Positions 11,925 to 24,389 of a stretch of DNA of 64,000 nucleotides are shown piece by piece; position 1 is the stretch's first letter, and every line of letters starts with the position of its first letter. This stretch comes from Nageia nagi (lineage: Eukaryota; Pinophyta): NCBI GenBank assembly GCA_050084985.1, contig JBITNC010000001.1:130386001-130450000 (forward strand), written 5' to 3'. The notes beneath the pieces were generated by a model. It worked only from the letters and a program-made list of their open reading frames with translations. It was not told the origin of the DNA and made no database searches. Both the position numbers and the translations under genes were made by a program.

Positions 11925-12960
11925 CATTGGAAGGATCTTTGAATTTATTTTTAATAATAAAATGCCTCCATGATTTTACAGTCTTACATACTATGTAAAT
12001 GCATTGAAGGGACCTTTGAATTACTTGAAAAAAAGCCTCATCAAATTAAGTCTCATGCCGAAGATGGATATGTTGAAGGGTCTACAAGCTTTTTGACAAA
12101 ATACCTCAGCAAAAGGTAGTCTATGAATATGTTGAAAGGGCCTATGAATAGTTTGATAAAATGCTTCATTAAAATGAAGTATTATGGTTATTATTGATCA
12201 TAAAACATACCCAAAATAGATATGTTGAAGGGATTGGTGAATTATTTGATAAAATACCTCATCAAATATAACTCATGGATTGCATTGATCATAGGATGTG
12301 CCCAAAATGGATACGTTAAAGGATATTGTGAATTGTTTGACAAAAAACCTCCTTAAGTGAAAAAAGGATATGTTTAAGAGTCATATGACTCCTTTGATAG
12401 AACATAACCTTGCAACATAGAATCATGGATCCTAAGGATAACAGTGCATGCACAAAATGGATATATTAAAAAATATACTAGTTTTTTACCAATTTACCTC
12501 ATTAAAATGCATTATCAATGGTGCAATGATTGATATACACACATAAAATAGGTACATTATAGGGGCCTATAAATTGTTTGAAAATACAACACATCAAGGC
12601 ATAGCCTTACAAATGTAATAAATGTATGATATACATAAAATGATGTGATAAAAAGGTGAGTGAGATGTATAACAAAAACATTCATCAAAATACAATCTCA
12701 TCAACACAATGCATGGAGAATAGGCATAGATCTGATACATTGGGAGGACTAGTGAATTATTTGAAAAAAATTTTATCAAATGCAATCTTAAGAATTCAAC
12801 AAGCATAAATAGGATACATAGAAGGACCTATGGATTGTAAATAAGGATATCTCATTGAAAGGAAGCATCATGGGCCATAGTTATACTTAAAAGAATATAA
12901 TGTAAGGACCTATGAACTACATTACAAACACCCCTTCAAAATTTGACCATGGTAAGATTT
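11925..12960. repeat. Diverged tandem array, about 90-bp unit, in element E
   Basis: A block resembling ATGGATATGTTGAAGGG, followed by CCTATGAATTGTTTGA and then ATAAAATACCTCATCAAA, recurs through the region. Its starts fall near 12071, 12131, 12221, 12311, 12366, 12461, 12551, 12731, 12812 and 12896, so 90 bp is the commonest spacing. Units differ by many substitutions and small indels, so the array is old. The unit length is a multiple of three, but I find no frame open through the array. Confidence 0.7.
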
Positions 12961-15900
12961 AAAATGCAAGGTGGATGTTCAATATAATTTATTTAATTTT
13001 CCTTAAGTACTATGTCATAAGGAATTGGTTCATGTGAAATTAACAAGAACATGGACATAATTTATCCCATCATTTCTTTGCATATATGTATGGACAATAT
13101 GTATAACATTCACATGCAAAAGTATTAAATAATTACAAATCATATACTTTATCATAGTATGAATAACAAATTACTTCAATAATATTATCATAAACCTTTA
13201 AACAAGCATTTATTTATTCACATATACTATAAAATTTATCAAATAAAATTTGAAAACTTGGCTAAGCATTTTAGTAGTAGTCTCTAAAATCATAGGAGAT
13301 GAACTGGACTTGAGAGGAGGAAGATTATTTTCTTTCATGTCCTATTAGACCAAGCTTGGGATAAGAGGAGAAGTATTTTCCAATGGTCACTCACCTAGGT
13401 ATTTATAATTAAAATTTGGTATATTTCCTTCAAAAGTGTGACTATTTTTCCTCTTCATATATTTTTATATGTGAGGGATAAGGGTTTATTTTTTTTATTT
13501 GCAAGTACGATGTCTTACTAATAATTTGTACACCTAACATTAGGATCTAAATTGTATGGAAATAATTTCACACATCTAACACATAAAATCAAAATGTATG
13601 GAGAATATTCCTCTATTATTTGGCAAAACACCAAAATATCTTTGCAACTTTCATAAAATAACAAATAATCCTTTAACCCTAAATTTTTATTTTCACCTAT
13701 ATTTATTGTTTGTAAAACTAAAAATCTTTGGTGCAAATTCAAATTCAAATATTTGGAATATTCCTTGTAACATTTGAAAATAGTTAATTAATTTCCTAAG
13801 CAAATTCTAGAATGCATATCATATTTTAACACACATGTTTACCTATGGATACCACCCATCCTGCAAGGTAAATTTTGTTAGTGTACATACACTCATGAGC
13901 ATAAAAATTGAATGTTATGTACCCTAATTATGATATGTAGCCATTTGATCTAACAAAGGTCCTTATGGCTATCAATGAATCAATGCCAATCATTTCCTCA
14001 ATCTTATTAATCCATTCCCAACTCATCCTTAATTCCCTGGGGTCTTCAACCTAACTCCCACACTAATTCAACCTGTAACCTGTATCATAAAAATATCAAA
14101 GCCAACATCAAATTGAAATAAATATTGCATATAATTAATTACAATTAGATATCTTGTAACACAAATAGTCTTAATTACATTCAAATTCTCAATAGCCTTT
14201 GAGTATTAATAAGTGCAATTGGGTGGGTCATTAAAATAAAATCCTAACACAAAATATCATTATATGCAAATAATTCAATGAAAGTATTATATTAACAATA
14301 ATAAAAATTAGAAAGATAAGTATTGTAGTAGAAACAACTTAGTCAGTACAACTCAAGGTCAAGATAATTTAGGAATATCTTAATTTGTTGAAGTAAATAA
14401 TGATATGCATGTCATGCCAAAATATAGAACTTACTTAGTTAGTTCAAGAAAATATTAAGTAATCTCAAAAATAAATAACTCCCATAATGTAGAAATGTTC
14501 AATGATAGTTTCAATACCATATATTTGGTTAAACCATAACATATAAAAAGAAAAAGAAAAAAATTGATCAACAAAATACAAATAGGTATGAACAAGTTTC
14601 AATATAGTTAGATCTAGTTGAGAAATTTAGTGACCTGAATTTGAAAAATAAGAAGATCTATTCCTTAAAAAATATAAAATCAAAATGGAAATCCTTGATA
14701 GCTTTATGAATGATATCAAATAACTTCATCAAATCTCTCAAACTAACCAAATAAAATTAACTCAAGAAATTGATACGATTGAGAAATTACCAATAAATGC
14801 TCACCATAAGAATACATTAGAAATTATAAAGTAAACTTGCATTAATAATCATGGTGGTGGTTGCAACACCCTCTAGTAAATTATAGTTTCTCATTTTCCA
14901 TATCATAAAAAATAGGATGCATTTCATATAGCCTTACATTTTCGTATTAGAATGCACTTCTTAATTGCATATCATCTAGGTTAGTACCTTGTATGCATTT
15001 GGTTACCATGGTAATCTCATCAAGTTTTTCAATTGTGCCATCTTCACATCTTAACTTTTTCAATCATTTTCTATTGCTTGGATCTTTTCATCCTCATTAT
15101 TTCATTAAGTCTTCTTTTTTTATCAAGTTTTTCTTTTCTTCCATTTCACATCAAGATTTTAAAATTTACCATAAGAATCTAATATTTCATACCTAGATTA
15201 GTCTTGTGTTTAGTTATTACATCTCATGGGAAATCATATAACTAACAGAATCTATGTCATTTCAAAAGAAAAAAAATAGGTTCAACATAAGAATAGGTAC
15301 ATGAATCAAAATTTAAAAAAAATGAATATTTAGTCTCAGTTCGGGGTAGGTTCAGTTTTAGCTGGGGGCAAATTCAAATTCAACTTGGGGCATGTTCATT
15401 TTCAGATAAGGGAAGGAAATAAATCAAATTATGAAAGTCAAAAGGGAGAGTTCATAACTCAAAATCAAAACGAGGAAGGAATTGAGTATCCTATTATACA
15501 ATATTTTAAAAATTAAAGTTCAAATTATTAGTTAGAGGGGCATTCATGTTATTGTAGTTCAATATCCATAGTGTTAGGGCAATGTAAATCAATCTAAAGT
15601 AGCCCATTTTAGGATCACATAAGTACATGTATAGTATACCATCTCAAACTTACTCATATTTCAAATGTCCATATGTTCTAAAATAATTTAAAAATATAAT
15701 CTATTTATTAAAAATCAAGTATCTCTAAACCAAAGGCCACTTTATATTTCAAAAGTATATCATTTATCTCATATTTCAAATCAATTTAATGTACAATTAT
15801 CTTATGAATGCAATATATGTTCTACTTAAGATTTTTAGAAGCCATGGAACTCCCATGAGCATGTTTTTATCAAAATTCATAGGTCATACAACAATTTTTG

Positions 15901-16489
15901 GTATCTTTTAGTGCAAAAAAGGTCCATATGGTTCTTCAATTAAGAATTTATCATCTCTTTATTATTTGATCACTTGAAGGAGGATATATTCATCCACATG
16001 CTTGAGAAATAGAGCACCCCTTTTTATTGGGAGTATAAGAAATCCATGTGGTAAGGAAATAGAACAACTCTAATGTTTTGGAGTAAAAAATACCCCTTTT
16101 CTTTGCTACATAAGAAAAAGTTTATATTATTGTAATGATTTTCTATTACATATTTATTTTAATAATTTTATATTCTTTTATAAATACATGATCTATGCAA
16201 GTATGTTTCTCTCATATTTTGTAGTCTATATTTCTCAATTTATTTTTACCCTAGTTCCCCCAATCAAGGATTCTCTAGGGGAAACCAAGTCAAAAAGTGA
16301 ACATGGAGGAGGAAACAAGTTGGTGACATATACAAATCATTAAAGAAAATAATCTTAAAATTTAGTTGAAGATTTTACTACATTTCTCTTTCATTCTTTT
16401 GATTATGCAATTTCAATGCTTTTTAATACATATCCAAAGAGAAGCAAATGTAGCCACCTAGAAATGATTTCTTATTTATTAATAAATCA
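12961..16489. other. Internal region of E, no gene seen
   Basis: Long AT-rich stretch with scattered short open frames (13518-13748 and 14993-15196) that show no family motif. Around 15340-15480 there is a small G-richer patch with near-repeats of TTCAGTTTTAGCTGGGG type. A purine-rich segment near 16300 (ATGGAGGAGGAAACAAG) and another near 16440 are possible polypurine tracts before the 3' LTR. Confidence 0.45.
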
Positions 16490-17200
16490 TATTTTAGGTA
16501 TCTAATATATATATTATTTAAATCATATAAATATCCATAATATCAAGACTATTATGCTAATCATATACTAAATATATGCTAATCAAGAAAAATATATCTT
16601 AATCACATTTATATCTAGAATTATCTTGGGAATATCATTAATATTGCATGTCCTTCTACAATTATATGAAGATGATAATTATAATTTCAAAGTTGGCTCT
16701 CACTCTCTTTTATGCCCATGTAGGTATAAAAGGAGGTGGATAATACAATAACCCTTATTGGATCTCTCTGATAGGTGGTTTTCCATACATAAGTTATACT
16801 ACACTTATGGTATCTCTCGATGTCATCTATCTAAGAATCTGCTAACCTTTGAGTTTTATGTTACATGATATCTTCATAACTTATTTTTATACTATAAATA
16901 TGATGGTTTTTGTGTTGTGTGAAGGACTTTAACTATGATATATATGTAGTAAATCTTTATGATCTAAGGTGATAGATCAAGAAGATGATGAGCATGGTAA
17001 TTAAATATCCATACAACTCTATCTCAAATTCGATCCAATTCTCTTCATAATTGTACCACATCTTGATGATTACTTGCTTCTCATATCAAGTGCACATTTT
17101 CTTGGTGTTATTTAGGTTTTCTTGATAAGTGATTTGCATATTATATTATAGATTTGTATTTTCTATATTTATAATTGTAAATCATTATTTTTACTATATA
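16490..17200 (+). repeat. 3' LTR of element E
   Basis: Direct repeat of 7535-8244. It keeps a good TATA box, TATAAAAGG at 16725, and a conserved downstream block. The right end is placed at 17200 by the TATA/TACA match with the other copy; the left end is uncertain by tens of bases because the partner copy is cut. The next 164 bases (17201-17364) are unassigned. Confidence 0.7.
16725..16733 (+). promoter_or_regulatory. Probable TATA box of the E LTR
   Basis: TATAAAAGG lies about 470 bases before the LTR end, a plausible place for the U3 promoter. The equivalent site in the left LTR has changed to ATGAAAGG. Confidence 0.45.
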
Positions 17201-17364
17201 AATGTATTAAAATAAATACAACATATTATGTATCTGCTACAAAAATAGATAAATTCTAATCATTCTCTCAAAACACAATAATGATAATTTTTTACAAAAT
17301 TATATTGATAAATGATATGCACAAAACTTAATTGAATTGGGTTTGATAACCTTGCTAAGAATAG

Positions 17365-18955
17365 TATATTCTTTCAAAAGTACACTCTAGGAACAATGTA
17401 ATATTCTAGTATTCCTTATTATTTCATTCATTTGAATAAATCTTTCCTAGTTCCTTCTTCCTTTTCCCTATTCATATTAGTCTTTTCGGTGTACTTAGTC
17501 TTTTTATCAAAATTTGGTCAAGTCCAATGAATTTTGGGTACTATTTATATGTATGTCAATCTTAACCATTTTTTCTTCAAAAGTCTTATCGCTATCTAGT
17601 AGTTGTAGTAGTAAGTCTCAAGAATTAGTCTTAATCAATTTAATTATTTCTTCAATAACTATATATATAAAAGAGAGTCATAGGTTATAGAAAGTTTATC
17701 TAAGTCATGTTTGGGATCTAATATACTATGTACAAGTAGTATTGTAATATGCTAGGAAAGTAAGTGTCCAAGTCAAATTTTGGGAGTTAAAAAAGTATAA
17801 AAGTTCTAGGAATTATTGTAAATAATAGTCTGATTCAATCCAAGTCACCAATAGAAGATGTTGTAGAACCCATTAATTTTGACTAATAACAACATACTTT
17901 TCATTCACATTCAGTAAGAGGTATGAAATTCAATAGGAAGCATTTCATTAAGCAAGGGATATTTTAGAAGGAAAATTAAACAAAGCCTACCAATTTTGAG
18001 TGATGACATCATAATTTTTTCTCAAAATCAGCGGGTCCTAAGATAGTAGGTGGTGGATTGTACCACATTTAGTAGGAGATATTTCTTAAAGATAATTAAG
18101 TAGAACCTGTTAATTTTGAATGATGATGTCACACCTTTTACCCAAAATTGAAGGGTGTTAAGTGAAGCTCGACCATCATTAGAACCCACTAGATAAAAGG
18201 AGGAATAATGGGTAGGGAGGAACACTCGAGTCTACTTGATCATGAGTGTTTTACTCTCAAGCTATGTTAATTTGTCAACCATGACTCATTTCTACATGGT
18301 AGTAATAGTTTCTCCCAAGAATTCAATGATATACTATTCATTACTCTCATTATTCCATGTAACTAGGAACTAAAGTGGTTATCATTAATGGTTGTAGAGA
18401 AGTAGATAGTTGCCGATAGAATACAATGCCAAATCATACCAATCAAGCCTATAGATAGTGTATCTTCAATTAGCTATAGACCCAAGAGAATACAATCAAT
18501 GAAAAATCAAAAGGATTGTAGCTTGATAGTATAATGGCTTAGAGATATCAGGTTCCCAAACCTTGCTACTGATTGTACTTATTCACTTTGTAATTTGACA
18601 TAGTTGTGATTGGAATTGTATATTTTTGAATAGTTTATTTTACTACTTGCATTTAGTAGAGTAGTTAAGTGTATTAATGATGAACAACCACCCAAATATG
18701 GATGTAAATAGATAAATAGTGAACTGTTGTAAGTTGAAGAGGTCAGACATTCTAGTAATTTTTCCCAAGTTTGTAAGATACTTTCATATATGATAATGTA
18801 AACTAATAATGCTTGTCTCTTTGCATCATGTGGCTATCTCTTACACTTTGTGAATGTTATGTGTGAAGTGTTATCTTAAGTTGTGGTTGTGTATTATGAT
18901 TACGAGATCCCAAGGGTAAAATAGTTCATTATTCTTAATTTTGGTTATGGATTGC
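17365..18955 (+). repeat. 5' LTR of element A, first part
   Basis: Starts TATATTCTTTC, against TGTATTCTTTC at the start of the 3' LTR (43535). It matches 43535-45062 and the reverse complement of 5696-7534. It contains three subunits at exactly 120-bp spacing (17873, 17993, 18113). Chromovirus D interrupts it after the target site ATTGC at 18951-18955, and the LTR resumes at 24994. Confidence 0.85.
18951..18955 (+). other. Target site duplication of element D, left copy
   Basis: ATTGC here and at 24989-24993. Element C and the uninterrupted LTR show a single GGATTGCTA at this point, which confirms the empty site. Confidence 0.9.
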
Positions 18956-19366
18956 TATTAGGATCCCACATCCTAACATTTTAGTGTTAATATTAGTATT
19001 TTATTAAATGGTTGGCCTATATTGCAAACCATAATATTGTGATTGTAAGGGTGGGGCCTGATTTTACATTACTATTAGGGTTAGGGTTAGTTTAATATAA
19101 ATAGATGGAAATATGTGGAGAAAGGCATCTTGAACAATTATTTTCACCTTTGGAGTTGTAAGGAGGTAACCCCCTCAAAGTGACCTATGATTATGTTACT
19201 ATTAAGTAAAATCCTATCCTTATCTGCTATTTGATGCTATTTCATATTCTATTTACCAATTCATGCTCTATTATTTTCCAATAGATAGTTGTTATTTTTC
19301 TATTTCAAAGAAATATTCATTTCATTCTAGAATATTTCTCTTTTTCATGATTGTATCATTGTAACA
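18956..19366 (+). repeat. 5' LTR of element D
   Basis: Direct repeat of 24579-24988. It begins TATTAGGATCC where the 3' copy has TGCTAGGATCC, so the terminal TG has mutated, and it ends TGTAACA. It holds a TATA box at 19096 and the block TTAGGGTTAGGGTTAG, a chance telomere-like run. Confidence 0.95.
19096..19103 (+). promoter_or_regulatory. Probable TATA box of the D LTR
   Basis: TATAAATA, conserved in both LTRs (also near 24719), about 270 bases before the LTR end. A plausible U3 promoter; transcription is not shown. Confidence 0.5.
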
Positions 19367-19368
19367 TC

Positions 19369-19380
19369 TGGTATCAAAGC
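19369..19380 (+). other. Primer binding site of element D
   Basis: TGGTATCAAAGC lies two bases after the LTR. It is one base off TGGTATCAGAGC, the site complementary to the 3' end of plant initiator tRNA-Met, which primes reverse transcription in many plant LTR elements. Confidence 0.85.
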
Positions 19381-20152
19381 TCTTTCCCAAGCCATTGTAT
19401 TGCAGGAAAACAAAAAGAAAATGTAGAGATCTAGGCTAGAAACCCTATACCAGGGGTTTTAAAATATCTAGGAGGATCTATTCTTTTTGGCTAAGTACAC
19501 TTGCCCATAAAGCTATGTGTGAGTGAGGTGCAAAAAAAACTCTGCACCAATACCCAAGCTTTAGATAGAACCCTACATGGAATTGGACTCCATATATGGA
19601 AAGGTATATAGGAGACTATCTAGGCTATAAATAACAACTAGGTAGGAAGTTGTGTCAACCATCTATAACTTGGAGTGCACTAGCAAGTGCCGCTGGAAAG
19701 TCACTTGTCATAAAAGCCATCTCTACAACCTCTTTTTTTGCAAAAGTTGGATAGGAGGGGTGTTTAGACAAGCCTACAAAGTAGATAATACTTACTCTAG
19801 ATTCATTCATTCACATAAAAACCTTGATTTAGGAAGCAAAAATTGCAAGGCAATTTTTTTAGAGCAGCCAAAAATACTACTTTAGAGGCAACAAAAACTT
19901 CAAAGCAAAATAACTAAAAATTTATTCCATTTTAGTAGTTTTTAACAAGAGCAGATAGACCCATAGATGAAAAAAAGAGTTTGGGGGTTTGAAAATCATC
20001 ATCAGGAGACCTAGCCCATTTTGATCATCTTTTTGAGATGATCATTTTGATATATTACACTCATACACTTTTTCAAGCACTTTTTAAAAATAGCAATTTC
20101 TAAAAATAGCAGTTTCCAAAAATATTAGCTTCAAAAATAGCATTTTTTAGAA
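19381..20152 (+). other. Leader of element D
   Basis: Untranslated stretch between primer site and gag. Near 20085-20150 there are four or five short copies of a CAAAAATAGCA-like motif. A 77-codon open frame at 19652-19885 has no recognisable content. Confidence 0.5.
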
Positions 20153-21110
20153 ATGGCACCTGAAATAAGATCCCAAATAGTAGCACAAGCTAATCCTACC
20201 ATGATGACATTTCAAACTATGATCCAACAAATAGCAAATACACTTCCAATATATTCAAAGTATAAATTTGACAAATACAGACACAAATACAAACCCTTAA
20301 CGGTAAATGTGATAGTGTTCAACTAAGTCTCAATCATACCAATAATACATCCAATTCATGGTAATCAAGGTAGTCAATAAATCCATAAGGGTATCATCAT
20401 AAATTTTAGAGCCAACAAGGTGGGTTCATTCTTCCCTGCATAACCAAATTGGATTTTCCTTGATTTGATGGAGATAATCCCAATGGCTAGATTTACAAAG
20501 CTGAATAGTATTTCACATTGAACCAAATCCCAAAGGATTTGAAGGTGCACATGGCATCTTTTCATTTGGACAATGAGGCTCTCTAATGGCACCAGTGGTA
20601 CTCCAAAATGCATCTTGCTCCTTCATGGGATAAATTAACTAGCAACTATTGATCCATTTTGGTCCTAGTGACTATGAAAACTTCATAGGGGCATTGACCA
20701 AGTTATGTCAAACTACAATAGTCAAGGAATACCAAAATCAATTTGAGAATTGAAAAATCACACAGAGGGGTTGGATGATGCATTTTTCATAAGTTATTTT
20801 ATTATTATCTTAAAGGAAGAGATTAAACCCAAGGTCAAAATGTTTAATCTCAAAACTATGATGGATGCTATTGCCTTGGCAAAGTTCATTGAAGATAAAA
20901 CCAGTGCTCATCATAAAAATGCAAGACCTCCATTCACCAAAACACATAATATTACCCATTCCTCTAATAACATAAGTGCCCCACCACCAAATTACATAAT
21001 GTAAACTAAGAAGTTGATGTGGGAAGAAATGGAAGAGCATTAAAAGAAAGGCTTGTGCTATAATTATGATCAGAAATTTGTTCATGGTCATTATTGTACA
21101 CAAAAAAAGT
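20153..21110 (+). pseudogene. gag of chromovirus D
   Basis: ATG at 20153 opens MAPEIRSQIVAQANP. After a frameshift the capsid core appears: KLDFP followed by FDGDNPNG, then YFTLNQIPKDLKVHMASFHL and WHQWYSKMHLAPSWD, the hallmark of plant chromovirus Gag. At the C-terminus, GLCYNYDQKFVHGHYC is the CCHC zinc knuckle with its second Cys changed to Tyr, so it could not bind zinc properly. Gag would form the particle shell and bind element RNA. TAG stops dominate. Confidence 0.9.
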
Positions 21111-21640
21111 TATATTTGCTTGATGCTGATGCTCCTAGTGAGGAGGAATATGAGAGTGCATCTAAAGAGGCTATAGAGGAAATTCTATATGAGGAAGCCC
21201 TTGTTATCTATTATAATGCATTGGTAGGAATTACCACCTCTCAAACTATGAAGGTCAAAGGGTTCTTTAAAAAGCACCCTCTCATAATATTGTTGGATTC
21301 AAGAAGTACTCATAATTTCATTGATCCATAAGTGGCCAAGGTTGTTGACTGTTACATCCACCCTACAAATAATTTTGAGGTTATGGTTAGTAATGGAGGT
21401 AAAATAGCATGTAAAGGCACATGTCACAATGTCAAACTGAGCATGAACCATTATACTTTGAAAAGCGACATGTACGCTTTACCACTTGGGGGATGTGATA
21501 TAGTTTTAGAGGTACAATGGTTGAGAACTTTGGGCATCATATAGTGGAATTTTACAATGCTATGGATGACCTTTAAAATAGATGAGCAAGAGCATACTCT
21601 TAGGGGATTATAGGTTGGATCTATACAAATTGTAAGCTCA
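21110..21640 (+). pseudogene. Aspartic protease of chromovirus D
   Basis: The segment ILLDSRSTHNFIDP at about 21285-21330 is the active-site loop LLDSGSTHNFID with Gly changed to Arg. The second half includes LPLGGCDIVLEVQWLRTLG at 21475-21540, a highly typical chromovirus motif. One TAG at 21329 separates two otherwise open stretches (21053-21331 and 21332-21544). The enzyme would cut Gag-Pol; the Gly change and stops make it dead. Confidence 0.9.
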
Positions 21641-22645
21641 CATTGGATGGAAAAGATCCTACAAAAAACTAGAAAAGGGATGTTGGCACAATTATACTCT
21701 TTATCAATATCTAAATTTGAAATCATAGAGCCTAAAGATCTATGGCCCATGTTAAGTAAGCATTCAAGTACCTTTGAGGAACCAAGGTGCTTACCACTTA
21801 AGCAATCACATGATCATGCTATTCAGTTGGTGCCAGGAAGTCACCCACCAAACACTCATCCTTCTCGATATCCTTGTTTATAGAAAAATGAAATTGAAAA
21901 ATTGGTTAAGGAACTATTGAATGCAGAAGTAATCTAACATAGCATAAGCCCATACTCTTCTCCAATGATATTGGTTCATAAGAAATATGGTTCTTGGCAT
22001 ATGTGTGTGAATTTTAGGGCCCTCAACAAAATCACCATCAAGGACAAATTTTCCATCCTGATCATTGATGAACTATTGGATGAATTGCATGGGACAAGAT
22101 ATCTTTCCAAGCTAGACCTACGATCTGGGTATCACCAAATCCACCTCAAGGAGGAGGATATACCAAAAATTGCATTTTGTACCCATAAGGGCCATTATGA
22201 GTTCCTAGTCATGCCTTTTGACCTCACAAATGCTCCATCCACATTTCAAAGTTTAATGAATAAGGTGTTTCATTCGTTCCTTAGGAAATTCATTTTAGTT
22301 TTCTTTGATGATATCTTGATCTATAGTGAGACATGGCAAGAATATATGACAATGTGGACCAAACCTTACAAATCTTGAAAGAACACTAGCTATATGCAAA
22401 AAAATCAAAATGTTCATTTAGCAAGAGGGAAATTGACTATTTAGGCCATGTTATATCCAAAGAGGGAGTTAAGGTGGATCCACAAAAGATTACTGACATG
22501 TAGAATTGGTCTATTCCTACATCTTTAAAAAGTATTTGAGGATTCTTGAGGTTGATAGACTATTATAGGAAATTTGTGAAGGATTATGGCAAGATTGTAG
22601 CACTTTTAACCATATTGTTGAAAAAGAATGCATTCCAATTATCCC
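21640..22645 (+). pseudogene. Reverse transcriptase of chromovirus D
   Basis: A 137-codon open stretch (21965-22378) carries the fingers motif [14 protein letters not shown] (normally CVDYRALN), [27 protein letters not shown] and [10 protein letters not shown], where the catalytic YxDD box reads FFDD. The thumb part, with YLGHVIS-like and FRKFVKDY-like motifs, continues to about 22600 with stops, for example TGA in place of Arg. Upstream, 21647-21883 carries the linker ending in CLPLKQSHDHAIQLVPGSHP. It copies the element's RNA into DNA in active relatives. Confidence 0.95.
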
Positions 22646-22649
22646 TCAA

Positions 22650-23110
22650 CCTAAGGTAGCTTTCTTTAAGCTCAAGGAGGCGATGTGTACCACCCTGGTA
22701 ATAGCAATGCTAGATTTTACTAAAACTTTTGTGATAAAAAGTGATTCTTGTTGAGGAGGAATCAGAGTAGTATTAATGTAGGTAGGGAATCCCTTGGCAT
22801 TCATTAGTAGAGCACTCTTTAGAAAAAATTTGGGTAAATCCACTTATGAAAAAGAAATGCTTGCCATCATTGATGTAGTTCAACATTGGAGACCATATAT
22901 CATCGGTCATCATTTAATTGTCCTTACAAATCATCACAGTTTGAAATTTTTCATTAAGCAACAAATTTCTATGCTTGAGTAACAAAAATGGGTAACCAAA
23001 CTACTAAGGTATGACTATGAGATAGTATATCGTAAAGGTAAGGAGAATGTGGTTGCTAATGCTTTATCTAGAAAATTTGAAGATCAAGTAGCACTGCAAG
23101 CTCTTTCATA
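22650..23110 (+). pseudogene. RNase H of chromovirus D
   Basis: Readable blocks are AFISRALFRKNLGKSTYEKE, then MLAIIDVVQHWRPYIIGHH and VLTNHHSLKFFIKQQ, and finally NVVANALSRK, where the last motif normally reads ADALSRK with the catalytic Asp; here it is Asn. The TNHHSL block normally has TDH, so a second Asp has also become Asn. Both are G-to-A changes. The domain follows RT directly. Confidence 0.9.
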
Positions 23111-23249
23111 TCCTATTCCTTAATGGTTGAATAAAATTAAACAAGAGTGGGTAGAGGATAGTTCCACCCAAGAATTGCTAAAATAGATTACTCAAGACCC
23201 CATGAGTAAAATACACCATACATGGCATGATGGTATTTTGAGATTTAAA

Positions 23250-24340
23250 AGTTGAATTTTGTTACCATCTCCTTCAAAATGTAAATCAAAAATACTTGCC
23301 AAATTTCATTCTACACCTACATCTAGACATGAAGGATTTTTGAAAACTTATAAGCAAGTGGTGTGATCATTCTATTGGATAGGTATGAAATTGGATATCA
23401 AGTAGTTTATGGTAGCTTGTGATGTGTGTCATCGACAAAAGGGTGAGATAGTGGGTACTCCAAGACTCCTTCAACCTCTTCCCATACCTATCAATACATG
23501 GACTGATATCTCAATGGATTTCATTCAAGACCTTCCTAAATCTCATTGTAAATCAATTATTCTAGTGGTGGTTGATTGATTATCCAAATATGCTCATTTT
23601 GGTTTATTGGCTCATCCTTACAAAGTAGTGATAGTGGCATAATTATTCTTGGATACCATTTTCAAACTACATGGCATGCCAGAGATGATTATCAATGATC
23701 ATGATCTAACTTTTATAAGTCATTTTTGATAAGAGCTTTTTAAATTGCAAAGTACCCAACTAAACATGAGCTCAACATATCACCCACAAACTAATGGTCA
23801 AACAAAAATTGTCAACAAATGCTTGCAAACATATTTACATTATTTTGACTTAGCATAACCCATGAATTGGGTACAATGGCTTCTCTTGGATGAATGGTGG
23901 TATAATACATCTTATCATTCTACTAGTAAGATGACAACTTATAAAGAAATATATGGTTAAGCTCCACCAACAATCACCTTGTATGTTGCTGGTACCAGTA
24001 AAGTTTAGGTAGTGGACTCAACTTTAGTTTCTTAAAATGACATTCTTCATATACTCAAGGATAACCTTTAGATAGCTCAACATCATATGAAATAATAGGA
24101 TGATAAACAACATGTGGAAAGAGAGTTTCATGCAGATGATATGGTCTTTCTAAGGTTGCAACCTTATTACCAAAAATACTTAAAAATAAAAGGCCCTCAA
24201 AAATTGGCCCCAAAGTTTTATGGTCCTTACAAGGTGTTATAGTACATTGGCCCAGTTGCATACAAATTAGATCTTCTTGCTTCTTCCAAGATTCACCCAA
24301 TGTTTCATGTATCTTGCCTCAAGAAAGTAGTTGGATCAAA
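23250..24340 (+). pseudogene. Integrase of chromovirus D
   Basis: The zinc-binding part has FHSTPTSRHEG for the two His and ACDVCHRQKGE for the two Cys. The catalytic core has WTDISMDFIQDLPKS (first Asp), MIINDHDLTFIS (second Asp) and HPQTNGQTKIVNKCLQ, where the catalytic Glu of GQTE has become Lys. The C-terminal part has FLRLQPYYQKYLKIKGPQKL and then [12 protein letters not shown], a signature of chromovirus integrases. Stops are mostly TAG and TGA, one of them where VVDRLSKYAHF would have Arg. Confidence 0.95.
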
Positions 24341-24389
24341 GGTTTAGGTTCAAACATAATTACTTGAGTTAGCAAAGGATGGATCAATG

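Larger units (their letters stand above)
7535..17200 (+). mobile_element. Element E: LTR element with no recognisable gag-pol
   Basis: Direct repeats at 7535-8244 and about 16490-17200 share long, aligned blocks such as TTATATCTAGAATTATCTTG and a TATA motif, and so look like an LTR pair. The 8.2 kb between them holds no protease, RT, RNase H or integrase motif on either strand. What it does hold is one decayed unknown frame (9063-10230) and a roughly 90-bp tandem array (11925-12960). The arrangement resembles a large non-autonomous derivative (LARD-like). Alternatives are a fully decayed autonomous element, or two solo LTRs of one family that lie near each other by chance. The two copies differ clearly, so the element is old. 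Confidence 0.6.

Noticed and set aside
18525-18600. Possible tRNA gene (TAGCTTGATAGTATAATGG with GGTTCCCAAACC)
   Set aside because: It resembles A and B boxes but lacks a proper acceptor stem and T-arm, lies inside the A LTR, and the copy at 44685-44750 is equally imperfect.
19076-19093. Telomere-like TTAGGGTTAGGGTTAG
   Set aside because: It is only two to three units, occurs at the same place in both LTRs of element D (also near 24700), and is not the plant TTTAGGG type. It belongs to the LTR.
20750-21103. Minus-strand frame opposite gag of element D
   Set aside because: Antisense shadow; the plus strand carries the gag and zinc knuckle.
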